A stretch of 64,000 nt of DNA from DASZBX01 sp035943635 (GCA_035943635.1 DASZBX010000055.1:62001-126000), one strand, 5' to 3'. Shown: positions 25,271 through 33,816, numbered from the stretch's first letter. Made by a program: numbers and translations. The notes: a model not told the origin generated them from the sequence alone.

Positions 25271-25891
25271 TCAGGTGCGCCGGCGGGTTCCGCGGAGGGC
25301 TTGGCGCAGTCTGCTGAGCAGGGCCGCGGTGTCGGTGGCGCAGACTCCGTGGGTGCCGTGCGGGCCGCGCGCGCCGGGGGCCACCAGCCACTGGAAGCGG
25401 GCGCTGCCGGTGCCGATCAGCGGGGGCAGCGCGACGACGTCGCCATGGGACACCGTGCGCATCGCGTGGCTGCGGCACCACCAGGCGAAGCCGCTGGCGC
25501 GGCGGAACGTGTCCGGCGGCAGCAGGAAACCGACCCGGCGGACCTGCAGCCGGTTGTCCAGGGCGACCGGGCCCAGCGGTTGGTGATCTGCCAGGAGCAG
25601 TTGCGCGGCTTCAAGGCCTACCGTCATCTCCACACTCAGGACGTCGAACAAGGGGCCTGCGGCCAGGGTCTGCACCCGGGCCGGGTCGGTGTAGCCGGCG
25701 CGGAAGGCCGAGGTGGCCGGGTCCGTCCAGCCGGCCGGCGCCCAGGTGTCCCGGTCGCTGCACCAGTCGGGCAGGTCGGGCAGGTCGGACCGGCTGGAGC
25801 CGGGGGCCGGGGCCGGGGCCGGGACTAGGCGGGTGGATCGGTGGTCCGGCGATATCGGGTCTTGGCCCGGGAGATCGAACGCGGCGGCCAT
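25271..25891 (-). CDS. Conserved actinomycete protein resembling the short primase/polymerase-like family
   Basis: 206 residues from ATG 25891, with AGGAG six bases upstream; a longer frame overlaps the divergent AHSA1 gene. The order FDVLSVEMTVGLEAAQLLL ... LGPVALDNR ... FLLPPD ... HGDVVALPP ... RFQWLVAPG resembles small Streptomyces proteins annotated as bifunctional primase/polymerase-like. The acidic catalytic triad of true Prim-Pol enzymes is not apparent, so the function is unproven. It lies upstream of the sigma-factor gene on the same strand. Confidence 0.55.
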   Translation of the reverse strand: MAAAFDLPGQDPISPDHRSTRLVPAPAPAPGSSRSDLPDLPDWCSDRDTWAPAGWTDPATSAFRAGYTDPARVQTLAAGPLFDVLSVEMTVGLEAAQLLLADHQPLGPVALDNRLQVRRVGFLLPPDTFRRASGFAWWCRSHAMRTVSHGDVVALPPLIGTGSARFQWLVAPGARGPHGTHGVCATDTAALLSRLRQALRGTRRRT

Positions 25892-26149
25892 CTCGTGCTC
25901 CTGTGCTGGGCGTCGGGGCGGGGATCCGGGCTGGATCTTCCGCGGCATCACGAGTGGTACTCGGCGTGATCCCTTCGGCATGACGCCGGTTTCCCGAACG
26001 AGTGGAGGTGCGGCGCAACGCTTGACCGAGCTGCGCGCCGGGTGTCCCGACACTTGTGGGTCCGCCGGGAGGTCGGGCTCGTGCGGGCGCGTGATGATGG
26101 GCGGCAGAGGACTCTGCCGAATCCGAAGAACAGGAACAGGAGCAGAACC

Positions 26150-26635
26150 ATGGCGACGAGGACGCATGACTCGGCGAAGGTCACCCTTCCGACGGACACC
26201 TCGATCCGGGTGACCCGCGAGTTCGACGCGCCGCGGCATCTGGTGTTCCGGGCGTGGACCACGCCGGACCTGGTCGGCCGTTGGTGGCACGCCGAGCGCG
26301 GCGAGATCGCGAGCATCGACATCGACCTGCGGGTCGGCGGCGCGTGGCGGTACGTGATGACGGCCACCGGCGGCTTCGAGGTCGCGTTCCACGGCGAGTA
26401 CCTGGAGATCGTCCCGGACGAGCGGCTCGTCTCGACCGAGGTCTACGAGGGTGTGCCCGACGCCCAGGCGACCACGACGGTCGTGTTCACCGAGCAGGCA
26501 GGGCGCACCACCGTGGTGCTGGTCGTGGAGCACCGGACCCGCGAGCACCGGGACGCGCACGTGGAGTCAGGGATGGAAGACGGGCTGCAGACCGCGCTGA
26601 ACCTGCTGGAACAGGTCGCGGCGTCGCTCGGCTGA
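26150..26635 (+). CDS. SRPBCC/AHSA1-domain protein
   Basis: 161 residues from ATG 26150, with AGGAG upstream. The blocks IRVTREFDAPRHLVFRAWTTPDLVGRWW, GGAWRYVMTATGGFEVAFHGEYLEIVPDERLVSTEVYEG and TTTVVFTEQAGRTTVVLVVEH define the AHSA1/SRPBCC ligand-binding fold. The end, MEDGLQTALNLLEQVAAS, is typical. These proteins bind hydrophobic ligands and often pair with ArsR repressors, but none is adjacent here. Confidence 0.85.
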   Translation: MATRTHDSAKVTLPTDTSIRVTREFDAPRHLVFRAWTTPDLVGRWWHAERGEIASIDIDLRVGGAWRYVMTATGGFEVAFHGEYLEIVPDERLVSTEVYEGVPDAQATTTVVFTEQAGRTTVVLVVEHRTREHRDAHVESGMEDGLQTALNLLEQVAASLG

Positions 26636-26826
26636 GTACGGGCGCGTGGGCAGGAGAAGGAGGCCCTGAACTGCGTGTTCACCGGGGAGTGGCGGCGCGG
26701 GCGGGCGGGGGTGGGGCGCACCGGCGTCGTCGGCGGTGGTTTTCAGCCTCTGGTAGCCCCCGACCTGCCCCAAGTCGGTGATTTCAGCGCGTGCCGTTGT
26801 CAGTATCCGGCGCTAACGTGGGCGGT

Positions 26827-29322
26827 ATGAGCCAGAACACGGCGCGGGACCAGGCGGTCGCGACTCAAACCATTGAGTGCACGATCGAGTTCGTCCTCTA
26901 CGTCCGCGACGACGGCACCACCGTGGTGCGCGCGCAGACCGACGCGCGCACGAACGTGCCCGCCGCCGCGCGGGAGCTGTCCGGGGAGCGCAACGGCTCG
27001 GGCGAGTCCGCCGACTCCTCGTTCGCCGCGGCCGGGCTGGCCCTGGCCGGGGCGCGCCCGGGCGAGACCCTGGCGCTGGGCGGCACCTGGATCCAGCACC
27101 CGCGCTACGGCCTGCGGTTCGCCGTGCAGACCGCGGACCGGCTGCGCCCGGCCTCGGTGCGGGCGATACAGCGCTACCTCGGCTCCGGGCTGGTCCGCGG
27201 GATCGGCCCGCAGCTGGCCGCGGCGATCACCGAGCAGTTCGGCGAGCAGACCCTCGAGGTGATCGACCACAGCCCGGAGCGGCTGGCCGAGGTCTTCGGA
27301 ATCGGCCGCCGACGCACCCGGATGATCACCGAGTCCTGGCTGACCCACAAGGCGATCCGGGACCTGATGGTCGCGCTGCGCGGCTTCGGCGTCTCGCCGC
27401 TGCTGGCCGAGCGGCTGTACCGGGCGTTCGGCGAGAACGCGCTGAGCACGCTCACCTCCAGCCCGTACCGGCTGGTCGGCGAGATCGACGGGATCGGGTT
27501 CCTGACCGCCGACCGGATCGCCCTGGCCGGCGGCATCCCGCTGGGCAGCCCGCAGCGGATGGAGGCGGCGGTCTGGGAGGTCGCCGCGCAGCGGGCCCGG
27601 CAGGCCGGGCACTGCCACCTGTCCGTGGTGGAGGTGGTGCGCCAGTCGGCGGAGCTGGTCGGCCAGGACCCGGCGCTGGTGCGCGCGGCGGTGGACCGGC
27701 TGGCGGCCGGCCGCGGCGCGCAGCTGATCCTGCTCGACCACCCGGTGACCGGCACGCCGCTGGCCGCGCCGCGCTCGCTGTACCGGGCCGAGACCAGGGT
27801 GGCCCGGATGCTGGCCGCGCTGTCCGCGGCGGAGTCCGACCTGCCGAAGGCGGTGCTGCGCAAGTTCGAGGCCGGGGATTTCGAGTCCGCGCCGCGCGAG
27901 GCGGGGGCGGAGGTGGCGGCGGCGAACGGGTCCGAGCCGGTGGACGAGGGGGTGCCGCGTGCGCAGCCGCTGCATCCCGGGCAGTTGGCCGCGGTCCGGA
28001 TGGCGTTGACCCAGCCGGTCAGCATCATCACCGGCGGTCCCGGGTGCGGCAAGTCGCACACGGTCCGGACGGTGGTCGAGCTGGTCCGGGCCGGCGGCGG
28101 CAGCGTGACCCTGGCCGCGCCGACCGGGAAGGCCGCGCGGCGGCTGTCCGAGCTGACCGGCGCGCCCGCGATGACCGTGCACCGGTTGGCCGCCGATCCG
28201 CACCCGGCCAGCGGGAACTCCGGTTTCGGGTTCGGGGCCGGCGGCGGCTCGGGGGCGGGAACCGGGCCCGGACCGGGGAAAGGATCCGGACCGGGGAACG
28301 GATCCGGACCGGGCTCAGGCTCGGGCAGTGCGGCGGCCGCGGCGCCGCAGGACGGGCTGGACACGCTGTTCGGCCCCCGCACGACGATGGTGCACCTGAT
28401 CGTGGTGGACGAGGCTTCCATGCTCGACACCCAGCTGGCCGCGCGGCTGATCGAGAAGATCCCGCAGGGTACGCACCTGCTCCTGGTCGGCGACACCGGG
28501 CAGCTGCCCTCGGTCGGGCCCGGCACGGTCCTGGCGGACCTGCTGTCCGTGCCCGGGATAGCCCGCACCGAGCTGACCCACGTGTTCCGGCAGGCCGCCG
28601 AGTCGACGATCATCGCCAACGCGCACCGGATCCGGACCGGCCAGCTGCCGCAGACCCGGCGCAGCGACTTCTGGTTCGAGGCGCTGGACGACCCGCGTGC
28701 GATCGCGCACCTGTGCGTGCAGATCGCCACCGACCGGCTGCCGGCCAAGCTCGGCGTCACCCCGGACGAGGTGCAGGTGCTCAGCCCGACCCGGCGCGGC
28801 CCGGCCGGGACCGTGGACCTGGGCCGGCTGCTGCAGGAGCAGCGCAACCCGCGGACCGAGAACGAACCGGAGTACTGGTCCGGCGCGCGGGTCTTCCGGG
28901 TCGGGGACCGGGTGATGGCCACCCGCAACGACTACGGCAAGGGCGAGCACGGGATCTTCAACGGCACGCTGGGCACCGTGGTGAACCTGGACCTGAAGGA
29001 AGGCCGCCTGGAGGTGCACACCGACGACGGCGACTACGCGGGGTACGAGTTCGACGAGCTCGACGACCTGACCCACGCGTACGCGATAAGCGTGCACAAG
29101 GCGCAGGGCAGCGAGTTCCCGCACATCGTGGCCCCGATCACGATGGACGCGCCGCTGCTGCTGACCCGGCGGCTGCTCTACACCATGGTCACCCGGGCGC
29201 AGCGGACCGTGGTGCTGGTCGGCCAGCCGCGGGCCCTGCAGCTGGCCCTGGACACCACCGGCCCGCACCGCAACACCCTGCTCGACTACCTGCTCGCCGA
29301 CGCGATGAGCGCCCGGACGTGA
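26827..29322 (+). CDS. recD2: RecD2-like ATP-dependent DNA helicase with a glycine-rich insertion
   Basis: 831 residues. The N-terminal OB/HhH region (YLGSGLVRGIGPQLAAAITEQFG, LAEVFGIGRRRTRMI) is followed by the SF1 helicase core: GGPGCGKSH (Walker A, ~403-411), LAAPTGKAARRL (Ia), VVDEASMLD (II), GDTGQLPSVGPG (III), YAISVHKAQGSEFP (V) and YTMVTRAQRTVVLVG (VI). RecD2 is a 5'-3' helicase without RecBC, involved in repair. Between motifs Ia and II is an unusual stretch of about 45 residues made of Gly, Ser, Pro and Ala (residues ~462-510), encoded by ggaccgggg/ggatcc-type repeats. A complete antisense frame here is an artefact of high GC. Confidence 0.9.
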   Translation: MSQNTARDQAVATQTIECTIEFVLYVRDDGTTVVRAQTDARTNVPAAARELSGERNGSGESADSSFAAAGLALAGARPGETLALGGTWIQHPRYGLRFAVQTADRLRPASVRAIQRYLGSGLVRGIGPQLAAAITEQFGEQTLEVIDHSPERLAEVFGIGRRRTRMITESWLTHKAIRDLMVALRGFGVSPLLAERLYRAFGENALSTLTSSPYRLVGEIDGIGFLTADRIALAGGIPLGSPQRMEAAVWEVAAQRARQAGHCHLSVVEVVRQSAELVGQDPALVRAAVDRLAAGRGAQLILLDHPVTGTPLAAPRSLYRAETRVARMLAALSAAESDLPKAVLRKFEAGDFESAPREAGAEVAAANGSEPVDEGVPRAQPLHPGQLAAVRMALTQPVSIITGGPGCGKSHTVRTVVELVRAGGGSVTLAAPTGKAARRLSELTGAPAMTVHRLAADPHPASGNSGFGFGAGGGSGAGTGPGPGKGSGPGNGSGPGSGSGSAAAAAPQDGLDTLFGPRTTMVHLIVVDEASMLDTQLAARLIEKIPQGTHLLLVGDTGQLPSVGPGTVLADLLSVPGIARTELTHVFRQAAESTIIANAHRIRTGQLPQTRRSDFWFEALDDPRAIAHLCVQIATDRLPAKLGVTPDEVQVLSPTRRGPAGTVDLGRLLQEQRNPRTENEPEYWSGARVFRVGDRVMATRNDYGKGEHGIFNGTLGTVVNLDLKEGRLEVHTDDGDYAGYEFDELDDLTHAYAISVHKAQGSEFPHIVAPITMDAPLLLTRRLLYTMVTRAQRTVVLVGQPRALQLALDTTGPHRNTLLDYLLADAMSART

Positions 29323-29337
29323 CGCGCCGCCGGGCCC

Positions 29338-29832
29338 TCAGCGTTCTTCCGTCGTCGCGGCCGGGACGATGGTGCTGATCAGGCCGGTCTTGACGTCGTA
29401 GACGTGGCCCGAGACCCTGATCCGCTCGGACAGGTGCTCACTGGCGCGCAGCAGCGCGACGTCGGCGCGGACCGTCTCGGCCGGGTCCAGCACCGCCCGG
29501 CGGCGGGCCAGGGCGGCCTGGTCGGCGCCGGTGCGGGCGGCGAAGTCGTGGCGCAGGCGCTCGTCGGCCAGCAGGCCGCTGCCGCAGTCGGTGTGGTGGA
29601 TCACGGCCAGTTCGAACCAGGGCGATCCGGCCGGGGCCTTGGTCTCGACCAGGTAGCTGATGTACGCCACCTCTTCCAGCACGGGCGCGGTCACCCGGCC
29701 GCCGACGTTGCGCAGCACGATCGCGTCGCCGAGGTCGAGCCCGAGCAGGTCTGCCGGGTCGACCCTTGGGTCGATGCAGGTGATCGCGAACAGGTTGGCG
29801 TTGGGCAGGAACGGGATGGCCGGGACCTTGTC
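29338..29832 (-). pseudogene. Beta-carbonic anhydrase lacking its start (5'-truncated)
   Basis: The frame reads DKVPAIPFLPNANLFAITC, IDPRVDPADLLGLDLGDAI, VLRNVGGRVTAPVLEEVAYI ... VIHHTDCGSGLLAD ... RIRVSGHVYDVKTG. It keeps the zinc site of beta-carbonic anhydrases (CxDxR in CIDPR, and HxxC in HTDC). The enzyme hydrates CO2 to bicarbonate. Upstream of about 29832 the homology stops and no ATG, GTG or TTG exists in frame for a long way; the first internal GTG (29718) would remove the CxDxR motif. The lost 5' end abuts the AraC remnant. It is probably inactive unless a non-standard start is used. Confidence 0.6.
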
Positions 29833-30029
29833 CTGCGCTGGCTGACCGCGCAGCGCCTGCTCGAAGCCCGCCGGCTGCTGGAGGCCACGGACCTGACCGT
29901 GGCGAGATCGCCCGCCGCTGCGGCCTGGGCACCCCGGCCAACCTGCGCCTGCACCTGGCCCGGGACGCCGCGACCACGCCGTCCGGGTACCGCAGCGCCT
30001 TCCGCGCCGGTGCGGGCAAAGAGCAGTAG
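29833..30029 (+). pseudogene. Remnant of an AraC/GlxA-family regulator (C-terminal HTH only, frameshifted)
   Basis: The plus strand reads WLTAQRLLEARRLLEATDLTV, then after a one-base deletion at about 29900 EIARRCGLGTPANLRLHLAR, DAATTPSGYRSAFRAGAGKEQ and TAG at 30027-30029. This is the second HTH of AraC/GlxA regulators (ARRLLE..D..V.EIARRCG.GT..NLR.H). The ligand domain and first helices are missing. It joins directly to the truncated carbonic anhydrase on the other strand, so one rearrangement may have cut both genes. Confidence 0.6.
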
Positions 30030-30092
30030 GCGCCCCCCGGGCGGCCGGGAAATCAGGTGCGGGCTCCTCGCGCCGCCTGCTCGAATCCTGGT

Positions 30093-30722
30093 ATGACGAA
30101 ACTCTCCTCCGGCTACGCCGGCCTCGACCGGCGGATCGCCGAGAACGGCGCGACCTCGCTCTGGATCGGCGACCAGGTACAGCTGCGCGGCCACGAGCCC
30201 GGGGACGCCGACCTGGTCAAGCTGTTCGCGCACTCGGCCGACCAGCGCTCCGGCTGGCTGGTCCAGCTGCCGCAGTCGCGGGTCGCGACCAGGAAGTTCT
30301 TCGAGGAGGAGGCCGGGAAACAGCCCGCGCCGGACTCCCTGGAGTTCACCCTCGTGATCGCCCGCCGGGAGGATGACCTCATGCTCGGCATGATCAACGT
30401 CCACCACGCCGACCAGGTCAACGGCACCTTCTCCTACGGCGTCGGGATCGAACCGGAGCACAAGGGCAACGGCCACGCCGCTGAGGCGGTCGTGCTGGTG
30501 CTGCGCTTCATGTTCGACGAGCGCAGATTCCAGAAATGCGAAGCAGGGGTCTACGACTACAACGCCGCTTCGCTGGCCCTGCATCGCAAACTCGGCTTCG
30601 TGGAGGAGGGCAGGCTGCGCCGGCACGTGTTCGTGGGCGGCGAGCACCGCGACGAGGTGCGCTTCGGCATGACCGTGGAGGAGTTCCGCGAGCTGTACCC
30701 GCAGCTCAGGCCTCTTCTTTGA
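30093..30722 (+). CDS. GNAT-family N-acetyltransferase (RimJ/RimL type)
   Basis: 209 residues from ATG 30093. Motifs: VQLRGHEPGDADLVKLFAHS, LVIARREDDLMLGMINVHHADQVNGTFSYGVGIEPEHKGNGHAAEAVVLVLRFMFDE (acetyl-CoA loop in HKGNGHA), and NAASLALHRKLGFVEEGRLRRHVFVGGEHRDEVRFGM. The pattern is that of ribosomal-protein or antibiotic acetyltransferases; the substrate is unknown. TCGAAT (30081-30086) lies six bases before the ATG, hinting at a leaderless transcript. Confidence 0.85.
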   Translation: MTKLSSGYAGLDRRIAENGATSLWIGDQVQLRGHEPGDADLVKLFAHSADQRSGWLVQLPQSRVATRKFFEEEAGKQPAPDSLEFTLVIARREDDLMLGMINVHHADQVNGTFSYGVGIEPEHKGNGHAAEAVVLVLRFMFDERRFQKCEAGVYDYNAASLALHRKLGFVEEGRLRRHVFVGGEHRDEVRFGMTVEEFRELYPQLRPLL

Positions 30723-30797
30723 TTGGCGGCCGGATCCCGGGGGCCCGGCGGCGCGGGCGGCACTAGCGCCAGGACTCATTGGTTATAGAATTGCGGC

Positions 30798-31460
30798 GTG
30801 ACCAGTGAGGATGACGTCTTCGAAGCCGTGGGTGCGCTCGGCGACCCGGTCCGGCGCAGGCTCTACCGGCAGGTGGTCGGCTCGCCGGACCCGGTCGGCC
30901 GGGACGCGGCCGCCGCGGGGGCCGGGGTGTCCCGGTCGCTGGCGGCGTTCCACCTGGACAAACTCGTCGAGGCGGGCCTGCTCGCGGTGACCTTCCAGCG
31001 GTTGTCCGGGCGCAGCGGGCCGGGGGCCGGGCGTCCGGCGAAGCTGTACCAGCGCGCGCCCGGCGAGCAGGCGGTGTCGCTGCCGCCGCGGGCGTACGAC
31101 GCGGCCGGGCGGCTGCTGGCGGGCGTGGTCGAAGCGGCCGGACTGGACCGTGAGCTGCAGTCGGCGGCGCGGGCGGCCGGGGCCGAGCAGGGCGCGACCT
31201 TGGCCGACGGCGCCGACCCGGTCGCCGTCCTGGCCGCGCGCGGCTACGAACCCTACTGGGACGAGGAGACGCTGCGGATGAACAACTGCCCGTTCCACGC
31301 CCTGGCGGACGAGTTCCCGGCGCTGGTCTGCGGATTGAACCTGGCCCTGATCGAGGGACTGCTGCCGGGCTGCGCGGGCGGCGCCGAATGGACCGCGACG
31401 ATGGACCCGCTCTCGCGTGGCTGCTGCGTCGCGCTCAGTTCTAAAAACAATAGAAGTTGA
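30798..31460 (+). CDS. Winged-helix regulator with SufR-like C-terminal cysteine cluster
   Basis: 220 residues from GTG 30798. An ArsR/DeoR-like winged helix (DPVRRRLYRQVVGSPDPVGRDAAAAGAGVSRSLAAFHLDKLVEAGLL) is followed by a C-terminal domain NNCPFHALADEFPALVCGLNLALIEGLLPGC...DPLSRGCC. The Cys spacing matches SufR-type sensors that hold an iron-sulfur cluster, so it probably senses Fe-S status or oxidants. A TATAGA box at 30784-30789 lies so close to the GTG that the mRNA is probably near-leaderless. A second TATAGA box lies ahead of the next gene (31463-31468), suggesting common control. True SufR sits by suf genes; here it does not. Confidence 0.75.
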   Translation: MTSEDDVFEAVGALGDPVRRRLYRQVVGSPDPVGRDAAAAGAGVSRSLAAFHLDKLVEAGLLAVTFQRLSGRSGPGAGRPAKLYQRAPGEQAVSLPPRAYDAAGRLLAGVVEAAGLDRELQSAARAAGAEQGATLADGADPVAVLAARGYEPYWDEETLRMNNCPFHALADEFPALVCGLNLALIEGLLPGCAGGAEWTATMDPLSRGCCVALSSKNNRS

Positions 31461-31492
31461 CTATAGAGTCCGGGTGGCGCCATGCTGGCCTC

Positions 31493-32014
31493 ATGAACCA
31501 CGATGTCCACGCCGACGACGCCGCCGGGCCGGCCTCCGCCGCCGAACCCACCCCCGCCTACCACCTGGCCCAGGTCAACATCGGGCGCATCCTCGGGCCG
31601 ATCGACGGGCCGGTGATGGCCGAGTTCGTGGCGGGGCTGCCCGAGATCAACGCGCTGGCCGAGAACTCCCCGGGCTTCGTCTGGCGGCTGACCGACGAGG
31701 GCGGCGCCGACTCCACCGGACTGCGCCCCGACGACCACGACGACCTGCTGCTGATCAACTGCTCGGTCTGGACCTCCGTCCAGGCGCTGAAGGACTTCAC
31801 CTATCGGAGCGAACACCTGCGCGTGCTCAGCCGCCGCCGGGAGTGGTTCGAGAAGCTGACCGATCACTACCTGGCCCTGTGGTGGGTCCCGGCCGGCCAC
31901 CGCCCGACCCAGGCCGAGGCGATGGAGCGGGTGCACCTGCTGCGCGACCAGGGCCCGGGCCCGCTCGCGTTCAACTTCCGCGACCCGCAGCCCCCGCCGA
32001 CCGCGGCGCCGTGA
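31493..32014 (+). CDS. DUF3291 (dimeric alpha/beta-barrel) protein
   Basis: 173 residues from ATG 31493. The core YHLAQVNIGRILGPIDGPVMAEFVAGLPEINALAENSPGFVWRL ... LLLINCSVWTSVQALKDFTYRSEHLRVLSRRREWFE, LWWVPAGHRPT is the DUF3291 family, a ferredoxin-like monooxygenase-type fold of unknown role. It starts 32 bases after the SufR-like regulator, whose last codons overlap its promoter zone, so the regulator may control it. Confidence 0.8.
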   Translation: MNHDVHADDAAGPASAAEPTPAYHLAQVNIGRILGPIDGPVMAEFVAGLPEINALAENSPGFVWRLTDEGGADSTGLRPDDHDDLLLINCSVWTSVQALKDFTYRSEHLRVLSRRREWFEKLTDHYLALWWVPAGHRPTQAEAMERVHLLRDQGPGPLAFNFRDPQPPPTAAP

Positions 32015-32313
32015 CCGAGTGGGCCGCCCGGAGTAAGGGGGCGAACTCCGCCGACCACCTCGTGGAAAGACTCCGTCCGTGGCCCGTCAGGTGCCTGGAA
32101 CAACGCCGGGCGGGCGCGGATCTATTCGTTTGATCGGCGGCCGGAACAGCGAGATGTGGCGACTTTATGGGATGTTTCGCGGCTTTTTTCTAGGCCATTC
32201 AGGCGACCGGGAGGGGTAGCCGTTTGCGCAGCCGCGGACAGGTGACTCGGGAGTAAGCAGTGACGACACCGGCCGAACTCGACCGGAGCCGAATCTACAA
32301 GGGAGTCCCGATC

Positions 32314-32487
32314 ATGGGTGTCATTCTTCTGGTGCTACTGGTAGCGCTTCTGCTCGGCGGGCTGGGATTCGCCGCGCACGTCCTGTGGTTCGTCGCGGTC
32401 GTCGTCTTCATCGCGTGGCTGGTGGGCTTCGCGGTCGGTGGCGGCGCCAATGCCGGCAGTCGCCGTGGCTGGTACCGCCGGTGGTGA
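32314..32487 (+). CDS. Small hydrophobic membrane protein (one to two spans)
   Basis: 57 residues from ATG 32314, with AAGGGA upstream: GVILLVLLVALLLGGLGFAAHVLWFVAVVVFIAWLVGFAVGG, then a basic end GSRRGWYRRW. GTG 32260, with GGGAG upstream, would add 18 residues and is a real alternative. Similar small hydrophobic proteins are common in Streptomyces and often stress-induced, but their role is unknown. Confidence 0.65.
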   Translation: MGVILLVLLVALLLGGLGFAAHVLWFVAVVVFIAWLVGFAVGGGANAGSRRGWYRRW

Positions 32488-32491
32488 ACCG

Positions 32492-32944
32492 GTGACCGAG
32501 CGCGAGGCGGCAGGCCGCGCGGCCGGGGTCCGGTACGTGGTACCGGCCGTCCCGGCTGAGCGGGCCGAGCAGTCCGAAGCAGCGGGTCCGACGCCGCCAC
32601 CCCTCGTGGTGGCGGCGTCGGACACGGCCACGGCGCCGACCCCGACCACCGACCCGGACACGACCATCAGCCCCGGCACGAGCTCGGTCGGCCAGGAGCC
32701 GGGGACGGCCCGGTCCGTGCGCAGCGAGGCGGACCACGAGATCGACGACCACTTTCGGCACATCGTCTGCGTCCTGTGCAACCCGGCATTCGAGGGGACC
32801 CGGCAGGCGCCGCACGACGTCACCTGCATCTGCGGCAAGCGGGTGCGCAAGGGCGACGCGCCGGGACCGGCCAGCGCGCCGCAGTGCATCCTGTGCAACG
32901 AACTGATCGACCATCACTTCACCGTGGCGCACGCCGACGACTAG
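32492..32944 (+). CDS. Small cysteine-rich (zinc-ribbon-like) protein
   Basis: 150 residues from GTG 32492, five bases after the previous stop. The first ~90 residues are Ala/Pro/Thr/Glu rich and probably disordered. The C-terminus has CVLC, CIC and CILC pairs with H residues (DHHFTVAH), which could hold two zinc ions or a metal cluster. The family is not recognised. Close spacing suggests co-transcription with the small hydrophobic protein. Confidence 0.5.
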   Translation: MTEREAAGRAAGVRYVVPAVPAERAEQSEAAGPTPPPLVVAASDTATAPTPTTDPDTTISPGTSSVGQEPGTARSVRSEADHEIDDHFRHIVCVLCNPAFEGTRQAPHDVTCICGKRVRKGDAPGPASAPQCILCNELIDHHFTVAHADD

Positions 32945-33142
32945 CGTCGGCAGCAGCGTGCACGGACACTGACATGAGCACAGACATGGGAAAACACACG
33001 TGCACGTAGCGTGGGCAAGCGGAGTGCTCGGGCGAGAAAAGGGAAACCGGCCGGACTCGGGGCCGGACGGGGACCGTGTCCTCCGCGGGGTCAGGGCGGC
33101 AGGGGACGGATTCGGCGGCTCGGCGCACGAGCCGGCCGCAGG

Positions 33143-33643
33143 TCAGCTCGGCGAGCCGGCCGAACCGGGGGAATCAGCGGGCCAGGTCATCTCGAACCAG
33201 ACCACCTTGCCGTCCCCGCGCGGGGTGTAGCCCCAGGCGCGGGACAGCCGCACGACCACCTGCAGGCCGTAGCCGCCGGGCAGTCCCGGGGTCGGGACGC
33301 GCGGCGCGGGCGGGGTCGGGCTGGGGTCGGTCACCTCGATCCGCAGCCGCTCGGCGGTCCGGTCCAGCTGCAACTGCACCGGGCCGCTGGTGTGAATGCA
33401 CGCGTTGGTCACCACCTCGGAGACCATCAGCAACACATCCTGTACGAACAACTGCTGCGCCGACGAACGCTCGCCCGGGCCGGAACCGGCCGAGCCGTTG
33501 GCGGCGGCCGACGGATGCCAGTCCGCGAGCGCCTTGCTGGTGAAGGCCCGGCACTGGCCGATGGCGCCCTTGCCGATCGGCAGTTCGAGCCGGCGGACCT
33601 GGTCGCCGGGCGGGGGAGTGGTCCCGGCCGCGGTGGCGCTCAC
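33143..33643 (-). CDS. RsbW/SpoIIAB-type anti-sigma factor kinase (HATPase_c_2)
   Basis: 166 residues from GTG 33643. The GHKL fold has N-box VSEVVTNACIHTSG and a late G-box GGYGLQVVVRLSRAWGYTPRGDGKVVWFE. The family binds a sigma-B/SigF-type factor and phosphorylates its STAS antagonist. The first G-box (DxGxG) is weak: VTDPSPTPPAP stands where it is expected. It is the last gene of the stressosome operon and overlaps the 58-aa ORF as GTGA. The sigma factor it controls is not in this window. Confidence 0.85.
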   Translation of the reverse strand: MSATAAGTTPPPGDQVRRLELPIGKGAIGQCRAFTSKALADWHPSAAANGSAGSGPGERSSAQQLFVQDVLLMVSEVVTNACIHTSGPVQLQLDRTAERLRIEVTDPSPTPPAPRVPTPGLPGGYGLQVVVRLSRAWGYTPRGDGKVVWFEMTWPADSPGSAGSPS

Positions 33644-33816
33644 CGGGTACCGCCCGCAGGGCGACCGGTGCGGGCGGGGGTCCGGCCGGTCTGCCCGGCG
33701 CGCACGCCCAGCGGCCCGGGCCGGCCGAACCCGGTGGCTGTCCGCGGCGCTCCAGCGGCCGCGGCCGCCTGCGACATCCGCGCCGGCCGGTCCGCGCCGG
33801 CGTCCCGCCCGCTCAT
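33640..33816 (-). CDS. 58-residue coupled peptide between the STAS antagonist and RsbW genes
   Basis: ATG at 33816 overlaps the STAS stop codon as ATGA and has GGAGG eight bases upstream. The TGA overlaps the RsbW start as GTGA. The product is basic and Ala/Gly/Arg/Pro rich (SGRDAGADRPARMSQAAAAAG ... GRPAGGTR), with no recognised domain. The double overlap makes translation likely, either for a real micro-protein or to pass ribosomes on to RsbW. It is too short to be predicted by length-based methods. Confidence 0.55.
   Translation of the reverse strand: MSGRDAGADRPARMSQAAAAAGAPRTATGFGRPGPLGVRAGQTGRTPARTGRPAGGTR

Noticed and set aside
26877..29378. 833-codon plus-strand frame overlapping recD2
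   Set aside because: It is in another frame of the same gene, Arg/Gly/Ala/Asp rich without domains; RecD2 motifs are continuous in the chosen frame.
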